From: Flavobacteriales bacterium UBA7325
GTDB lineage: Bacteria > Bacteroidota > Bacteroidia > Flavobacteriales_D > Crocinitomicaceae
Direction of reading: 5' to 3'
Length of the DNA stretch: 22,342 bases
NCBI GenBank assembly: GCA_002471375.1
Contig: DKPV01000092.1
Location: 1-22,342 of the forward strand
Below are positions 15,794 to 22,342 of the stretch, piece after piece. The number at the start of each line of letters is the position of its first letter. The stretch's first letter is position 1. A program made the translations under genes and the position numbers. The notes below the pieces were generated by a model. It saw only the letters and a list, made by a program, of their open reading frames with translations, was not told where the DNA came from and searched no databases.

Positions 15794-18700
15794 TTACTCC
15801 TCTACCGCTTTAAGCTCAGTTCCTGATTTTCTCTTATTATAATCCATAAAGAGTAGACCTCCAATGGCTATAAAGAGAATAAACGAGAAGATATATGCGA
15901 GCGTGTTTGAAGTATGATACTTCGGTACATCGTATACAAATTCTACTTTGTGTTTTCCATTTCCAAGCTCTAAACCTCTCAACAAATAGTTTGTCTTAAG
16001 AATCTCAGTTTCTTTACCATCCACAAATGCCTTCCAACCATCAGCATAATAAATTTCGGAAAATACAGCCAATTGTTTTCCTTCGACTTTGGCTGAATAA
16101 GTGATTTTATTCGGAGCATAACTCGTCATTTCTATCGAACCTTTTCCAGAGAATTTGCGTGTTGACAATTTCTTAGCTTCTGATTCCAACATCACTGCCT
16201 CAACACGCGGATTGAAATCTGACAACACCTTAAATGTTACCAGTTCTTGGAAAGAATTTAGCGTATCAGCAACCAGAGTTGCTTTAGGGACCAAATTAGT
16301 CTGTCCATAAGTATCCATAACGAAGGACGCCTCTTCTCCAACTTTCAATCCAGCTCGAATTTGAACGTCCATTGTGTCTTTTCCAGCAACCAGATATTGC
16401 ATTTTTTCTGCTCCATATACCTTTTGCTTTCCTTTCACGACCTCTGCATTGATAATGAATTTTCCAGGTCCCATATTCTCTATTTCAAAAGAATTTCCTA
16501 GAGCTCGTATTTCATCATCTGCATTTGCATGAGCCTCTACTTCTTGAATAAGCCAAGCGTTTCCAAGAGCCGATGGTCTAGGATTCGCTACAAGCATTGT
16601 AGGGACTCCCTGTTGCTGTTGCTCCTCTGTCAATTGAGTTTGCTGTAAGAAGTATTTCACATTCATCATATCGTAAACCGGCTCATTCATCTTTGCGAGA
16701 TGGAAATTGATAAGGTTGTCTATATTACGCAGTTTTGCTGCATGGAAGCCTCCTAACGACTTATGCCAGAATGATGCATTGGTATTACCATAACCGCCGT
16801 TAAAATCAAACACACGGAAGTTAGTTTCCATATTCAAGGCATAATAACGATGCGCATCAATAAGGTTCTTTCTCGCAGATCCTTCGTATTCAAGTTCCTC
16901 TGCTTTAGCTTCACCTCTTTTCTTACCTTCCGCTACTTTGGCGAAGAGTGTTGAATCAGCAGCCAACTCACTTTCCATCACCATCGCATCTGCATTAGTG
17001 GTTGCAACTGGCATGGTTGTTTTCTCCTTCTCAACCCAATAACGATCGAAATCTCCGATATAATCGTACGCTACAGGTATTACATCAATCATGGTTAATG
17101 CAAGCATTCCAAATGTTAACATCAATGGAGACAATGACGTCATAACAAATGCTGCCAATAATCCACCAGCCAACAAAACAAATATGATTGACCTATTCAT
17201 ACTCGAATTGAAAATATCCGCTCGAATGGATCTTGAATTTACATAAGCACCTAGCCTAGTATCAACAAAATTGTCAACCTCAATTTGATTTCTAGTATCC
17301 ACTCCATAATTCTGCATGATCGCTGCGGGGTCCGCGGCAACAAGCTGTTCAGTCATAGCAGTTCTAGACGCTTCTACCTGTTCTCTTTCAACTTTAGAGG
17401 CGTATCCATCTCCAAGGCCTACAAACTTGATTAGTATCATGAAAAGCGCAAAACCTCCAATCACTGATAAGAATACCTTCTTCTTTTCCTTAATTTCTTC
17501 TCGTTGTTTTAGTAGTTGAGATAGGAACATCATTCCGAGCATTGCAACCGTAAGTTCTGCTAGGATTAAAATCATCGTTATCGAACGGAACTTATCATAG
17601 CCCGGCATATAATCAATAAACATATCGGTTAATACTGGAAAGTTTTTTCCCCAAGATAGCATGATTACAAGCACAGTAAGTGCGAACAGCGCCCATTTCA
17701 TTTTACCTCTTAGAAAAACCATTCCTAAAAGTGCGAGTAAAAGCACTACAACACCCAAATAAACTGGGCCTGAAGTACCAGGCTGCTCACCCCAATAAGC
17801 GTAAACCACAGCGCCATTTTGTTGATTCGTATTCAACAATTCACGCTGCTCGTTTCCTGAGAAATCAGAATTAAGCACGATATCCTCGAATTGACTTCCG
17901 CCCAATGGAAAAGATCCCCCACCCTTAACATTAGGAGAGAAGAATGTCATTGTTTCACCAATACCATAAGACCATTTCGTAACGTCGGCATTGCTCAATC
18001 CCGCAGCCTTTTTAACTTTTGTTCCGTCAGAATTTATTGTCAAATCATTTGCTCCACGAACGGAGTGTTTTGCATAATCACTTGTCAATGCGACGTTACC
18101 ATAATTAATCATCACCGCGACAATAAACCCTGCTAGTAGTCCTGCTGAAGTAATTACAAATGCTTTAAGCTCTTTCGACTTAATTGCTCTGATGAAAAAG
18201 TAAATACCCACAGCAGCCAATAAGAACGCAAAGTAATAAGTCACTTGTAAGTGATTCGCAATCAACTCAAAAGTCATAAACACGGAGGCAAGAACAATTC
18301 CCCAAAGTCTGTTATTCTTATAGGCATATATGAGCGCCCCAAGCGTGGGTGCGAGAAACGCACTTGCCACAGATTTTGTAAAGTGCCCTGCTTGCACGAT
18401 AATAATCTCATAACTCGCGAAGCTGAATGCCACGCCTCCCAGCAGTCCTATCAGCGGACTTATCCTCAAGAATAGGGCTAATATGTAGAATCCAATTAAA
18501 TGGAGAATTAACAGTCCTATTGGCGATGGAAACATCTTAAACCAGCCGAAATAAACCTCTTTAAATACATTCCCCGGATAGTAGACCGAAATTTGAGTAG
18601 TTGGCATTCCGCCATACATGGCATTAGTCCATAATGGCTCCTCCCCGGTTAAATCACGATGAATATCCGTCTGCTGAGCCATACCCTTCCAGGCCGCAGT

Positions 18701-18823
18701 ATCATGCTGACGTAATCCATAGCCATCAACTTGTGGCTTATAAAATACTATAGCAATGATGAAAATGACAGCAATCACAAAAAAGTGCTGCCAGTTTTTA
18801 ATAACAAATGCTTTGAAATTCAT
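15794..18823 (-). CDS. YfhO-family large multi-pass membrane protein
   Basis: A 1009-residue integral membrane protein of the YfhO type, which has a GT-C-like architecture. The N-terminal half has about 11 hydrophobic segments, starting with residues 13-28, and a large extracytoplasmic loop containing the conserved GEEPLWTNAMYGGMPT. Residues about 560-590 add further segments, then a long soluble region (about 600-970, including FDFNGGYGNTNA and YYADGWKAFVDGKE) precedes a final membrane segment near 980-997. A Bacillus YfhO member has been linked to glycosylation of lipoteichoic acid; the role in Bacteroidota is unknown, although a lipid-linked sugar transferase would fit the adjoining glycan genes. 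It is transcribed towards pseI and its stop lies 3 bases away. Confidence 0.85.
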   Translation of the reverse strand: MNFKAFVIKNWQHFFVIAVIFIIAIVFYKPQVDGYGLRQHDTAAWKGMAQQTDIHRDLTGEEPLWTNAMYGGMPTTQISVYYPGNVFKEVYFGWFKMFPSPIGLLILHLIGFYILALFLRISPLIGLLGGVAFSFASYEIIIVQAGHFTKSVASAFLAPTLGALIYAYKNNRLWGIVLASVFMTFELIANHLQVTYYFAFLLAAVGIYFFIRAIKSKELKAFVITSAGLLAGFIVAVMINYGNVALTSDYAKHSVRGANDLTINSDGTKVKKAAGLSNADVTKWSYGIGETMTFFSPNVKGGGSFPLGGSQFEDIVLNSDFSGNEQRELLNTNQQNGAVVYAYWGEQPGTSGPVYLGVVVLLLALLGMVFLRGKMKWALFALTVLVIMLSWGKNFPVLTDMFIDYMPGYDKFRSITMILILAELTVAMLGMMFLSQLLKQREEIKEKKKVFLSVIGGFALFMILIKFVGLGDGYASKVEREQVEASRTAMTEQLVAADPAAIMQNYGVDTRNQIEVDNFVDTRLGAYVNSRSIRADIFNSSMNRSIIFVLLAGGLLAAFVMTSLSPLMLTFGMLALTMIDVIPVAYDYIGDFDRYWVEKEKTTMPVATTNADAMVMESELAADSTLFAKVAEGKKRGEAKAEELEYEGSARKNLIDAHRYYALNMETNFRVFDFNGGYGNTNASFWHKSLGGFHAAKLRNIDNLINFHLAKMNEPVYDMMNVKYFLQQTQLTEEQQQQGVPTMLVANPRPSALGNAWLIQEVEAHANADDEIRALGNSFEIENMGPGKFIINAEVVKGKQKVYGAEKMQYLVAGKDTMDVQIRAGLKVGEEASFVMDTYGQTNLVPKATLVADTLNSFQELVTFKVLSDFNPRVEAVMLESEAKKLSTRKFSGKGSIEMTSYAPNKITYSAKVEGKQLAVFSEIYYADGWKAFVDGKETEILKTNYLLRGLELGNGKHKVEFVYDVPKYHTSNTLAYIFSFILFIAIGGLLFMDYNKRKSGTELKAVEE

Positions 18824-18852
18824 AGGAAACAGTGTTTCGATTATCGTGTGAG

Positions 18853-18860
18853 CAAATATA
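18853..18860 (-). promoter_or_regulatory. -7 box upstream of the YfhO-family gene
   Basis: The minus strand reads TATATTTG, an exact TAnnTTTG match, 29 bases before the ATG at 18823, giving a leader of roughly 20-25 bases. No clear -33 TTG is visible at the expected spacing. Confidence 0.4.
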
Positions 18861-18943
18861 AAAAACTAAGCGTGGTTTACTATGAACTTTTTTGTGCGAT
18901 TATTGTACTGAAAGGCAAACAATAACTATTAAGTCTAATTATC

Positions 18944-19279
18944 ATGAATTACTGGCTACTATTTATCTGTCTCTTCGCATCTTCGTTTATATCAAAAGCC
19001 GAGGAAGAAATTCTTCCCCTTATGCTTCCAGTACTAGATAGCTCAATCATTGACGAGCGTTTGTCCTCTGATAAATCGGTGTATTCTTTTACATTTTACG
19101 GCTTAAATAGCGGACGAGAATCTCACCTGCTCTACTACAGCATAGATGGAGTTCAAGGACAACAACATTTACCTGAGGGAAATAAAACACTTACACTAAC
19201 CGCTACACCTGGCAAGCATATCTTTCAGTTTTTCGTTGCTGACCATTATGAAGTATATTCTGATTCATTTCGAGTTTAA
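18944..19279 (+). CDS. Truncated paralogue of the downstream secreted protein (N-terminal part)
   Basis: An 111-residue open frame with a signal peptide (MNYWLLFICLFASSFISKA, cleavage near residue 19) and a small beta-rich domain. That domain aligns with the N-terminal domain of the gene at 19502: YSFTFYGLNSG to YEFNFNGAPSE, LLYYSIDG to LVYSIDG, ATPGKHIFQFF to AKAGTHSFQLY, and HYEVYSDSFRV to DYQEVFTGKIEI. It stops at a TAA at 19277-19279 where the homologue continues for more than 200 residues. The missing C-terminal part is found just downstream in another frame (19281-19502), so this is most likely the surviving front of a broken gene. The short product could still be secreted. Function of the family is unknown. 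Confidence 0.6.
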   Translation: MNYWLLFICLFASSFISKAEEEILPLMLPVLDSSIIDERLSSDKSVYSFTFYGLNSGRESHLLYYSIDGVQGQQHLPEGNKTLTLTATPGKHIFQFFVADHYEVYSDSFRV

Positions 19280-19280
19280 T

Positions 19281-19502
19281 AGCGAATGTGATGAGTATGC
19301 TACTTTTGACATCAGCCCTAGGCCAGATAATATTTTTCGAATCTACATGAAATAGGCGAACATCGTGACACCTTATAAGAGTGCACCACAAAAAATGCAA
19401 AGCATAGATCATTCAGGGTTCTCAGTCTTAGAATGGGGCGGTCAAGAAAGCTACTTTAAACGAAACATGTGTCGATTCCCACCGTGCAAAACAACAAAAT
19501 AA
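19281..19502 (+). pseudogene. C-terminal remnant of the broken upstream paralogue
   Basis: In the frame beginning at 19281, shifted by one base from the preceding open frame, the translation matches the C-terminus of the protein encoded at 19502: CDEYATFDISPRPDNIFRIYM to its CDKFAELSITPEPDVLARFYM, and DHSGFSVLEWGGQ to its DRTGFVVLEWGGM. Three lesions are visible: about 146 residues of the middle region are absent, the frame changes at the junction near 19268-19282, and a TAG at 19353-19355 replaces the position of a tryptophan. The frame then runs to a TAA at 19500-19502, which overlaps the ATG of the intact copy (TAATG). The layout fits tandem duplication followed by decay of the upstream copy. 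Confidence 0.8.
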
Positions 19503-20464
19503 TGAAACAACTATTCACCTTATTCATTCTGGCAAGCTGTTCTATCAGCCAAGCCAAACCTATAGAAATCGCTCCTGAATATTGGCTAGAGTCAAGTACA
19601 AAAGACATTACGATCGATAAGGGATACGCCATTTACGAGTTCAATTTCAATGGTGCGCCTAGTGAAAATCATCGCCTGGTCTATTCCATTGATGGCAAGA
19701 TGGTTCGTACAAAGCTCGAAAATAGTATGCTGACAATTAGAGCGAAGGCAGGAACGCATTCATTTCAACTTTACTATAGCTCTGACTATCAAGAAGTATT
19801 CACAGGAAAAATAGAGATCAAGTCACAAATGCGTGACCGATACGTTGTGGATATGAGAAGAACTAAGTACTTGCATGAAGTAGAAAAACCAGTCATATAC
19901 TTGTATCCAGAGGTCGAAACTGTGATCGAAGTAAAAATGAACATCAAAGGATCGAACCCATTTCTATATCCTGCATACAAGGACAGTTGGAATTTTGTAG
20001 CAAAGCCAAATGGCGATCTTATCTTTGGAGATAGAACATACAATTATCTGTTTTGGGAATCAAGTCAGAGTGCGCAAGAAGGCGAGTTAGATCTATCAAA
20101 AGGATTTATAGTTTCTGGACAAAATATCACTTCATTCTTGGAGAAAAGCCTGACCAAATATGGCTTCACGAGTAAGGAGAAAGCAGATTTCATAACCTTC
20201 TGGGCACCTCAAATGCAAGATAATCCATTTTTGTATATTTGTTATATGTACGATGATGCATGCGATAAATTTGCGGAATTATCGATCACACCTGAGCCAG
20301 ATGTTCTTGCTCGGTTTTACATGTTGTGGTCTCCAGTCAGTGAAAAATTCAATTCATCGCGTATTGAGGAACAAGAAATTCCAACAATGGACAGAACTGG
20401 TTTTGTCGTTTTGGAATGGGGAGGAATGGAAATTGACTTAGAAGAACTGAAAGCGATTAATTAA
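19502..20464 (+). CDS. Secreted protein of unknown function, KPVIYLYP-type family
   Basis: A 320-residue exported protein from the ATG at 19502, chosen over an in-frame ATG at 19469 because it starts a clean signal peptide (MKQLFTLFILASCSISQA, cleavage near 18) and overlaps the stop of the remnant upstream. After a beta-rich N-terminal domain (about 35-107), which is the part shared with the upstream truncated copy, comes a segment with EKPVIYLYP at 128-136, LYPAYKDSW at 155-163 and YNYLFWE at 180-186. The C-terminal part (205-310) has ITSFLEKSLTKYGF, DFITFWAPQMQDNPF and LEWGG. I have seen the KPVIYLYP...YLFWE pattern in predicted secreted proteins of diverse organisms without an assigned function. 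The next gene follows after 5 bases. Confidence 0.75.
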   Translation: MKQLFTLFILASCSISQAKPIEIAPEYWLESSTKDITIDKGYAIYEFNFNGAPSENHRLVYSIDGKMVRTKLENSMLTIRAKAGTHSFQLYYSSDYQEVFTGKIEIKSQMRDRYVVDMRRTKYLHEVEKPVIYLYPEVETVIEVKMNIKGSNPFLYPAYKDSWNFVAKPNGDLIFGDRTYNYLFWESSQSAQEGELDLSKGFIVSGQNITSFLEKSLTKYGFTSKEKADFITFWAPQMQDNPFLYICYMYDDACDKFAELSITPEPDVLARFYMLWSPVSEKFNSSRIEEQEIPTMDRTGFVVLEWGGMEIDLEELKAIN

Positions 20465-20469
20465 AACCA

Positions 20470-20955
20470 ATGAAAGTAAGGTTACTATCCTTATTGTCTG
20501 TTGTACTTGTTTTGTCCATAAAAGCTTATGAGACGACTGCACGTGAATCAAATCAACCAGAGCAGATGGAGGTTTACCAACCGGATATTTCTTTCTTGGA
20601 TGAAGATCAGTTTAATCCAATTTCGAAAGTCGATAGCATCGTTCGAATCTTGAGCGAGTCAACCACAGTTAAAGAGCGCCATGTCGGCTTCGCTGGAATC
20701 ACTCCAAAAGAGTACCTATTGTTTAAAGGTTTAATCGAAGAGGGAACGCTTGAAGAGCTCAACGGATTACTGACTCATTATTCACCTGTTGTTCGTGTAT
20801 ACGCTTACCGCGCTTTACTTGCGAATGAGATGGAAATCAATGTTGGATATGAGGCAACAATGTTCAAAGATACCACTGCTGTTGACTGGTTCTCTGGAGT
20901 GTTCTTGACAACAAGTAGTGTTCAAGAATTAGTCTCTCAAGGATTTACTGATTAG
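20470..20955 (+). CDS. Small predicted exported protein of unknown function
   Basis: A 161-residue protein starting 5 bases after the preceding stop, so probably co-transcribed with it. The N-terminus MKVRLLSLLSVVLVLSIKA is a likely signal peptide. The mature part is acidic and helical. Residues about 95-122 (LEELNGLLTHYSPVVRVYAYRALLA) resemble a single HEAT-like repeat. No catalytic motif or lipobox cysteine is visible. The gene ends 10 bases before the stop codon of the convergent regulator. I do not recognise the family. Confidence 0.65.
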   Translation: MKVRLLSLLSVVLVLSIKAYETTARESNQPEQMEVYQPDISFLDEDQFNPISKVDSIVRILSESTTVKERHVGFAGITPKEYLLFKGLIEEGTLEELNGLLTHYSPVVRVYAYRALLANEMEINVGYEATMFKDTTAVDWFSGVFLTTSSVQELVSQGFTD

Positions 20956-20965
20956 AAAGACGTTC

Positions 20966-22141
20966 TTACTTCGCAACGTGCGGGTTAGCGAATAACTTCA
21001 CCTCAGAAACTGAAATCACATCACCTCCCAGAATTATCAATCGTTCCACAATGTTTCGAAGTTCTCGAATATTTCCTGTCCAATCAGTTTTTGAAAGTGC
21101 ATCTAATGCATCATCATCGAACGACTTTTTAGCAATACCATGCTCAGCACACACCATAGTCATAAAGTGATTTGCTAACAATGGAATATCATCCCGTCGA
21201 TCGTTTAACGAAGGAACATGAATCAAAATCACCGCTAGTCTGTGGTATAAATCTTCACGGAAATTTCCTTTATCAATTTCTTCACGGAGGTTCTTATTCG
21301 TAGCTGCAACAATACGTGCATTTACTTTTATATCCTTCTCACCGCCGACACGTTGAATTACATTTTCTTGAAGTGCACGTAACACTTTTGCTTGGGCACT
21401 GGCAGACATATCTCCAATTTCATCAAGGAATAAGGTACCACCAGATGCCAATTCGAACTTTCCTTTCTTTTGTTTAACTGCAGATGTAAATGCTCCTTTT
21501 TCATGACCGAATAATTCGCTCTCGATTAATTCAGCAGGGATTGCTGCACAGTTTACTTCTACAAAAGGGTTTTGCTTTCGTTCGCTAAGATCATGTAAAG
21601 ATTGAGCAACAAGTTCTTTACCCGTTCCATTCTCTCCAGTAACAAGAACTCTTGCGTCCGATGGAGCAACCTTTTCAATCATCTCTTTAATCTGATTGAT
21701 CTCTTCTGTTTCTCCAATGATTGATGATCCTTTGAATCGCTTCACAACTTTCTTAAGGACCTTCTTCTCCTCGATAAGCACTGTCTTATCATTGGCATTT
21801 CTGATCGTAACGAGGATACGGTTAAGATCTAATGGCTTCTCAATAAAATCAAAGGCACCTTTTTTAATGGCCTGAACTGCCGTGTCTATGTTTCCATGTC
21901 CACTTATCATGATCACAGGAGTATCGACTTTCGCTTTCATCAAGCCATCGAGAACTTCCATACCATCCATTTCAGGCATTTTAATATCACAGAAAATAAT
22001 ATCGAACTCCTCGGCTTTCGCCATATCCAATCCTTGTTTACCATTTTCAGCTTCCGACACTTCGAACTCTTCAAACTCAAGGATTTCTCTCAATGCGCGT
22101 CTAATTGCACGCTCATCATCTACGACTAATATTTTGCCCAT
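20966..22141 (-). CDS. NtrC-type sigma-54 response regulator without DNA-binding domain
   Basis: A 391-residue two-domain regulator. The receiver domain (1 to about 118) has acidic residues D8 and D9, phospho-acceptor D52 in CDIKMPEMDG, and K102. The AAA+ domain (about 138-370) has Walker A GENGTGKE at 169-176, the sigma-54 contact loop GAFTSA at 216-221 in place of GAFTGA, Walker B GGTLFLDE at 234-241, and the arginine-finger stretch FREDLYHR. The chain ends about 20 residues after GNIRELRNIVERL, so the Fis-type helix-turn-helix present in NtrC (normally about 460 residues) is missing. Such a protein should activate sigma-54 promoters from solution or through a partner. No sensor kinase is visible within the window. 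The family is certain; the target promoters are unknown. Confidence 0.93.
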   Translation of the reverse strand: MGKILVVDDERAIRRALREILEFEEFEVSEAENGKQGLDMAKAEEFDIIFCDIKMPEMDGMEVLDGLMKAKVDTPVIMISGHGNIDTAVQAIKKGAFDFIEKPLDLNRILVTIRNANDKTVLIEEKKVLKKVVKRFKGSSIIGETEEINQIKEMIEKVAPSDARVLVTGENGTGKELVAQSLHDLSERKQNPFVEVNCAAIPAELIESELFGHEKGAFTSAVKQKKGKFELASGGTLFLDEIGDMSASAQAKVLRALQENVIQRVGGEKDIKVNARIVAATNKNLREEIDKGNFREDLYHRLAVILIHVPSLNDRRDDIPLLANHFMTMVCAEHGIAKKSFDDDALDALSKTDWTGNIRELRNIVERLIILGGDVISVSEVKLFANPHVAK

Positions 22142-22156
22142 GTAAACTACTTTTCA

Positions 22157-22164
22157 CGAATATA
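22157..22164 (-). promoter_or_regulatory. Variant -7 box upstream of the NtrC-type regulator
   Basis: The minus strand reads TATATTCG, one base away from TAnnTTTG, and ends 15 bases before the ATG at 22141. It would give a leader of about 10 bases. No -33 element is obvious. Confidence 0.25.
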
Positions 22165-22240
22165 GTGAGGATAATTCAGGTCGCCAAGTGTTTGCTCTTG
22201 CTCTATTATTTCGAGTCCCAATTTATTATTGTTCAATCAA

Positions 22241-22342
22241 CTAAAAATGAACCTCTGGATTTTGGCTTGCAGAGAAACGAGAATTTGGAATTATTAAAAT
22301 AGGATTGAAGTTAGTTATATTATCACTAGAATTTTCATCACC
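22241..22342 (-). CDS. Possible C-terminal end of a minus-strand gene cut by the window edge
   Basis: Reading leftwards from base 22342, one minus-strand frame is open for 33 codons and stops at a TAG at 22241-22243, ending in QNPEVHF. The other two minus-strand frames close within a few codons. The peptide is polar with an ILII core and shows no recognisable motif. It could be the tail of the gene upstream of the regulator, or chance. If real, the 99 bases between it and the regulator's ATG hold only the weak -7 box. Confidence 0.25.
   Translation of the reverse strand, partial: GDENSSDNITNFNPILIIPNSRFSASQNPEVHF

Noticed and set aside
19469..19501. Upstream in-frame ATG that would add 11 residues to the intact secreted paralogue
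   Set aside because: It would put polar residues before the signal peptide and overlap the remnant's C-terminal codons; the ATG at 19502 starts a clean signal peptide and overlaps the remnant stop as TAATG.
20940..20965. Short inverted repeat AAGACGTTCTT between the convergent genes as a terminator
   Set aside because: The stem is only 4 base pairs with a 3-base loop and lacks a following T-run on either strand.
1..22342. Mobile element or genomic island signs around the pse genes
   Set aside because: No transposase, integrase, tRNA or flanking direct repeats were seen, and the base composition and codon style of the pse genes look like those of alaS and the other neighbours by eye.

Overview
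The window looks like a piece of a chromosome from a Bacteroidota bacterium, most likely of the Flavobacteriia type. The evidence is a secreted protein ending in a type A sorting domain of the type IX secretion system, several upstream boxes of the Bacteroidota -7 form TAnnTTTG, few Shine-Dalgarno-like sites, and a protein set (M23 peptidase next to alaS, YfhO-like protein, NtrC-like regulator) familiar from that phylum. Base composition is moderately AT-rich throughout, and I see no transposase, integrase, CRISPR array, tRNA or rRNA.

Layout. (1) 1-635, minus: the N-terminal third of dnaK, cut by the window edge, with an upstream region rich in TGTCA elements. (2) 795-2872: a divergent pair, a membrane-anchored M23 peptidase (minus) and a secreted protein with a T9SS sorting domain (plus), both with -7 boxes very close to the start codon. 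(3) 3031-15790, plus: one long run of ten genes. It begins with alaS and two glycosyltransferase-like genes and continues into a complete pseudaminic acid (Pse) pathway: pseB, pseC, a hexapeptide acyltransferase, a phytanoyl-CoA-dioxygenase-like gene, pseF, a pseG-pseH fusion and pseI. (4) 15794-18823, minus: a large YfhO-family membrane protein, convergent with pseI at a distance of 3 bases. (5) 18944-20955, plus: small secreted proteins, including a tandem duplicate pair in which the upstream copy is a decayed gene with an internal deletion, a frame change and a nonsense codon. (6) 20966-22141, minus: an NtrC-type response regulator that stops right after its AAA+ domain, without the usual DNA-binding helix-turn-helix. 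A short open stretch at the right edge may be the C-terminus of another minus-strand gene.

How the genes fit together. PseB, PseC, PseH, PseG and PseI convert UDP-GlcNAc to pseudaminic acid in that order, with PseH and PseG fused in one polypeptide, and PseF activates it as CMP-Pse. The two genes placed between pseC and pseF (acyltransferase, putative Fe(II)/2-oxoglutarate oxygenase) are candidates for tailoring Pse or the glycan that carries it. The glycosyltransferase-like proteins just upstream are candidates for transferring CMP-Pse or building its acceptor. Bacteroidota lack flagella, so the likely destination is a surface polysaccharide or a glycoprotein; this is inference.

The most noteworthy items are the tailoring gene pair inside the pse cluster, the candidate Pse transferase, the PseG-PseH fusion, the decayed tandem paralogue at 18944-19502, and the regulator lacking a DNA-binding domain.
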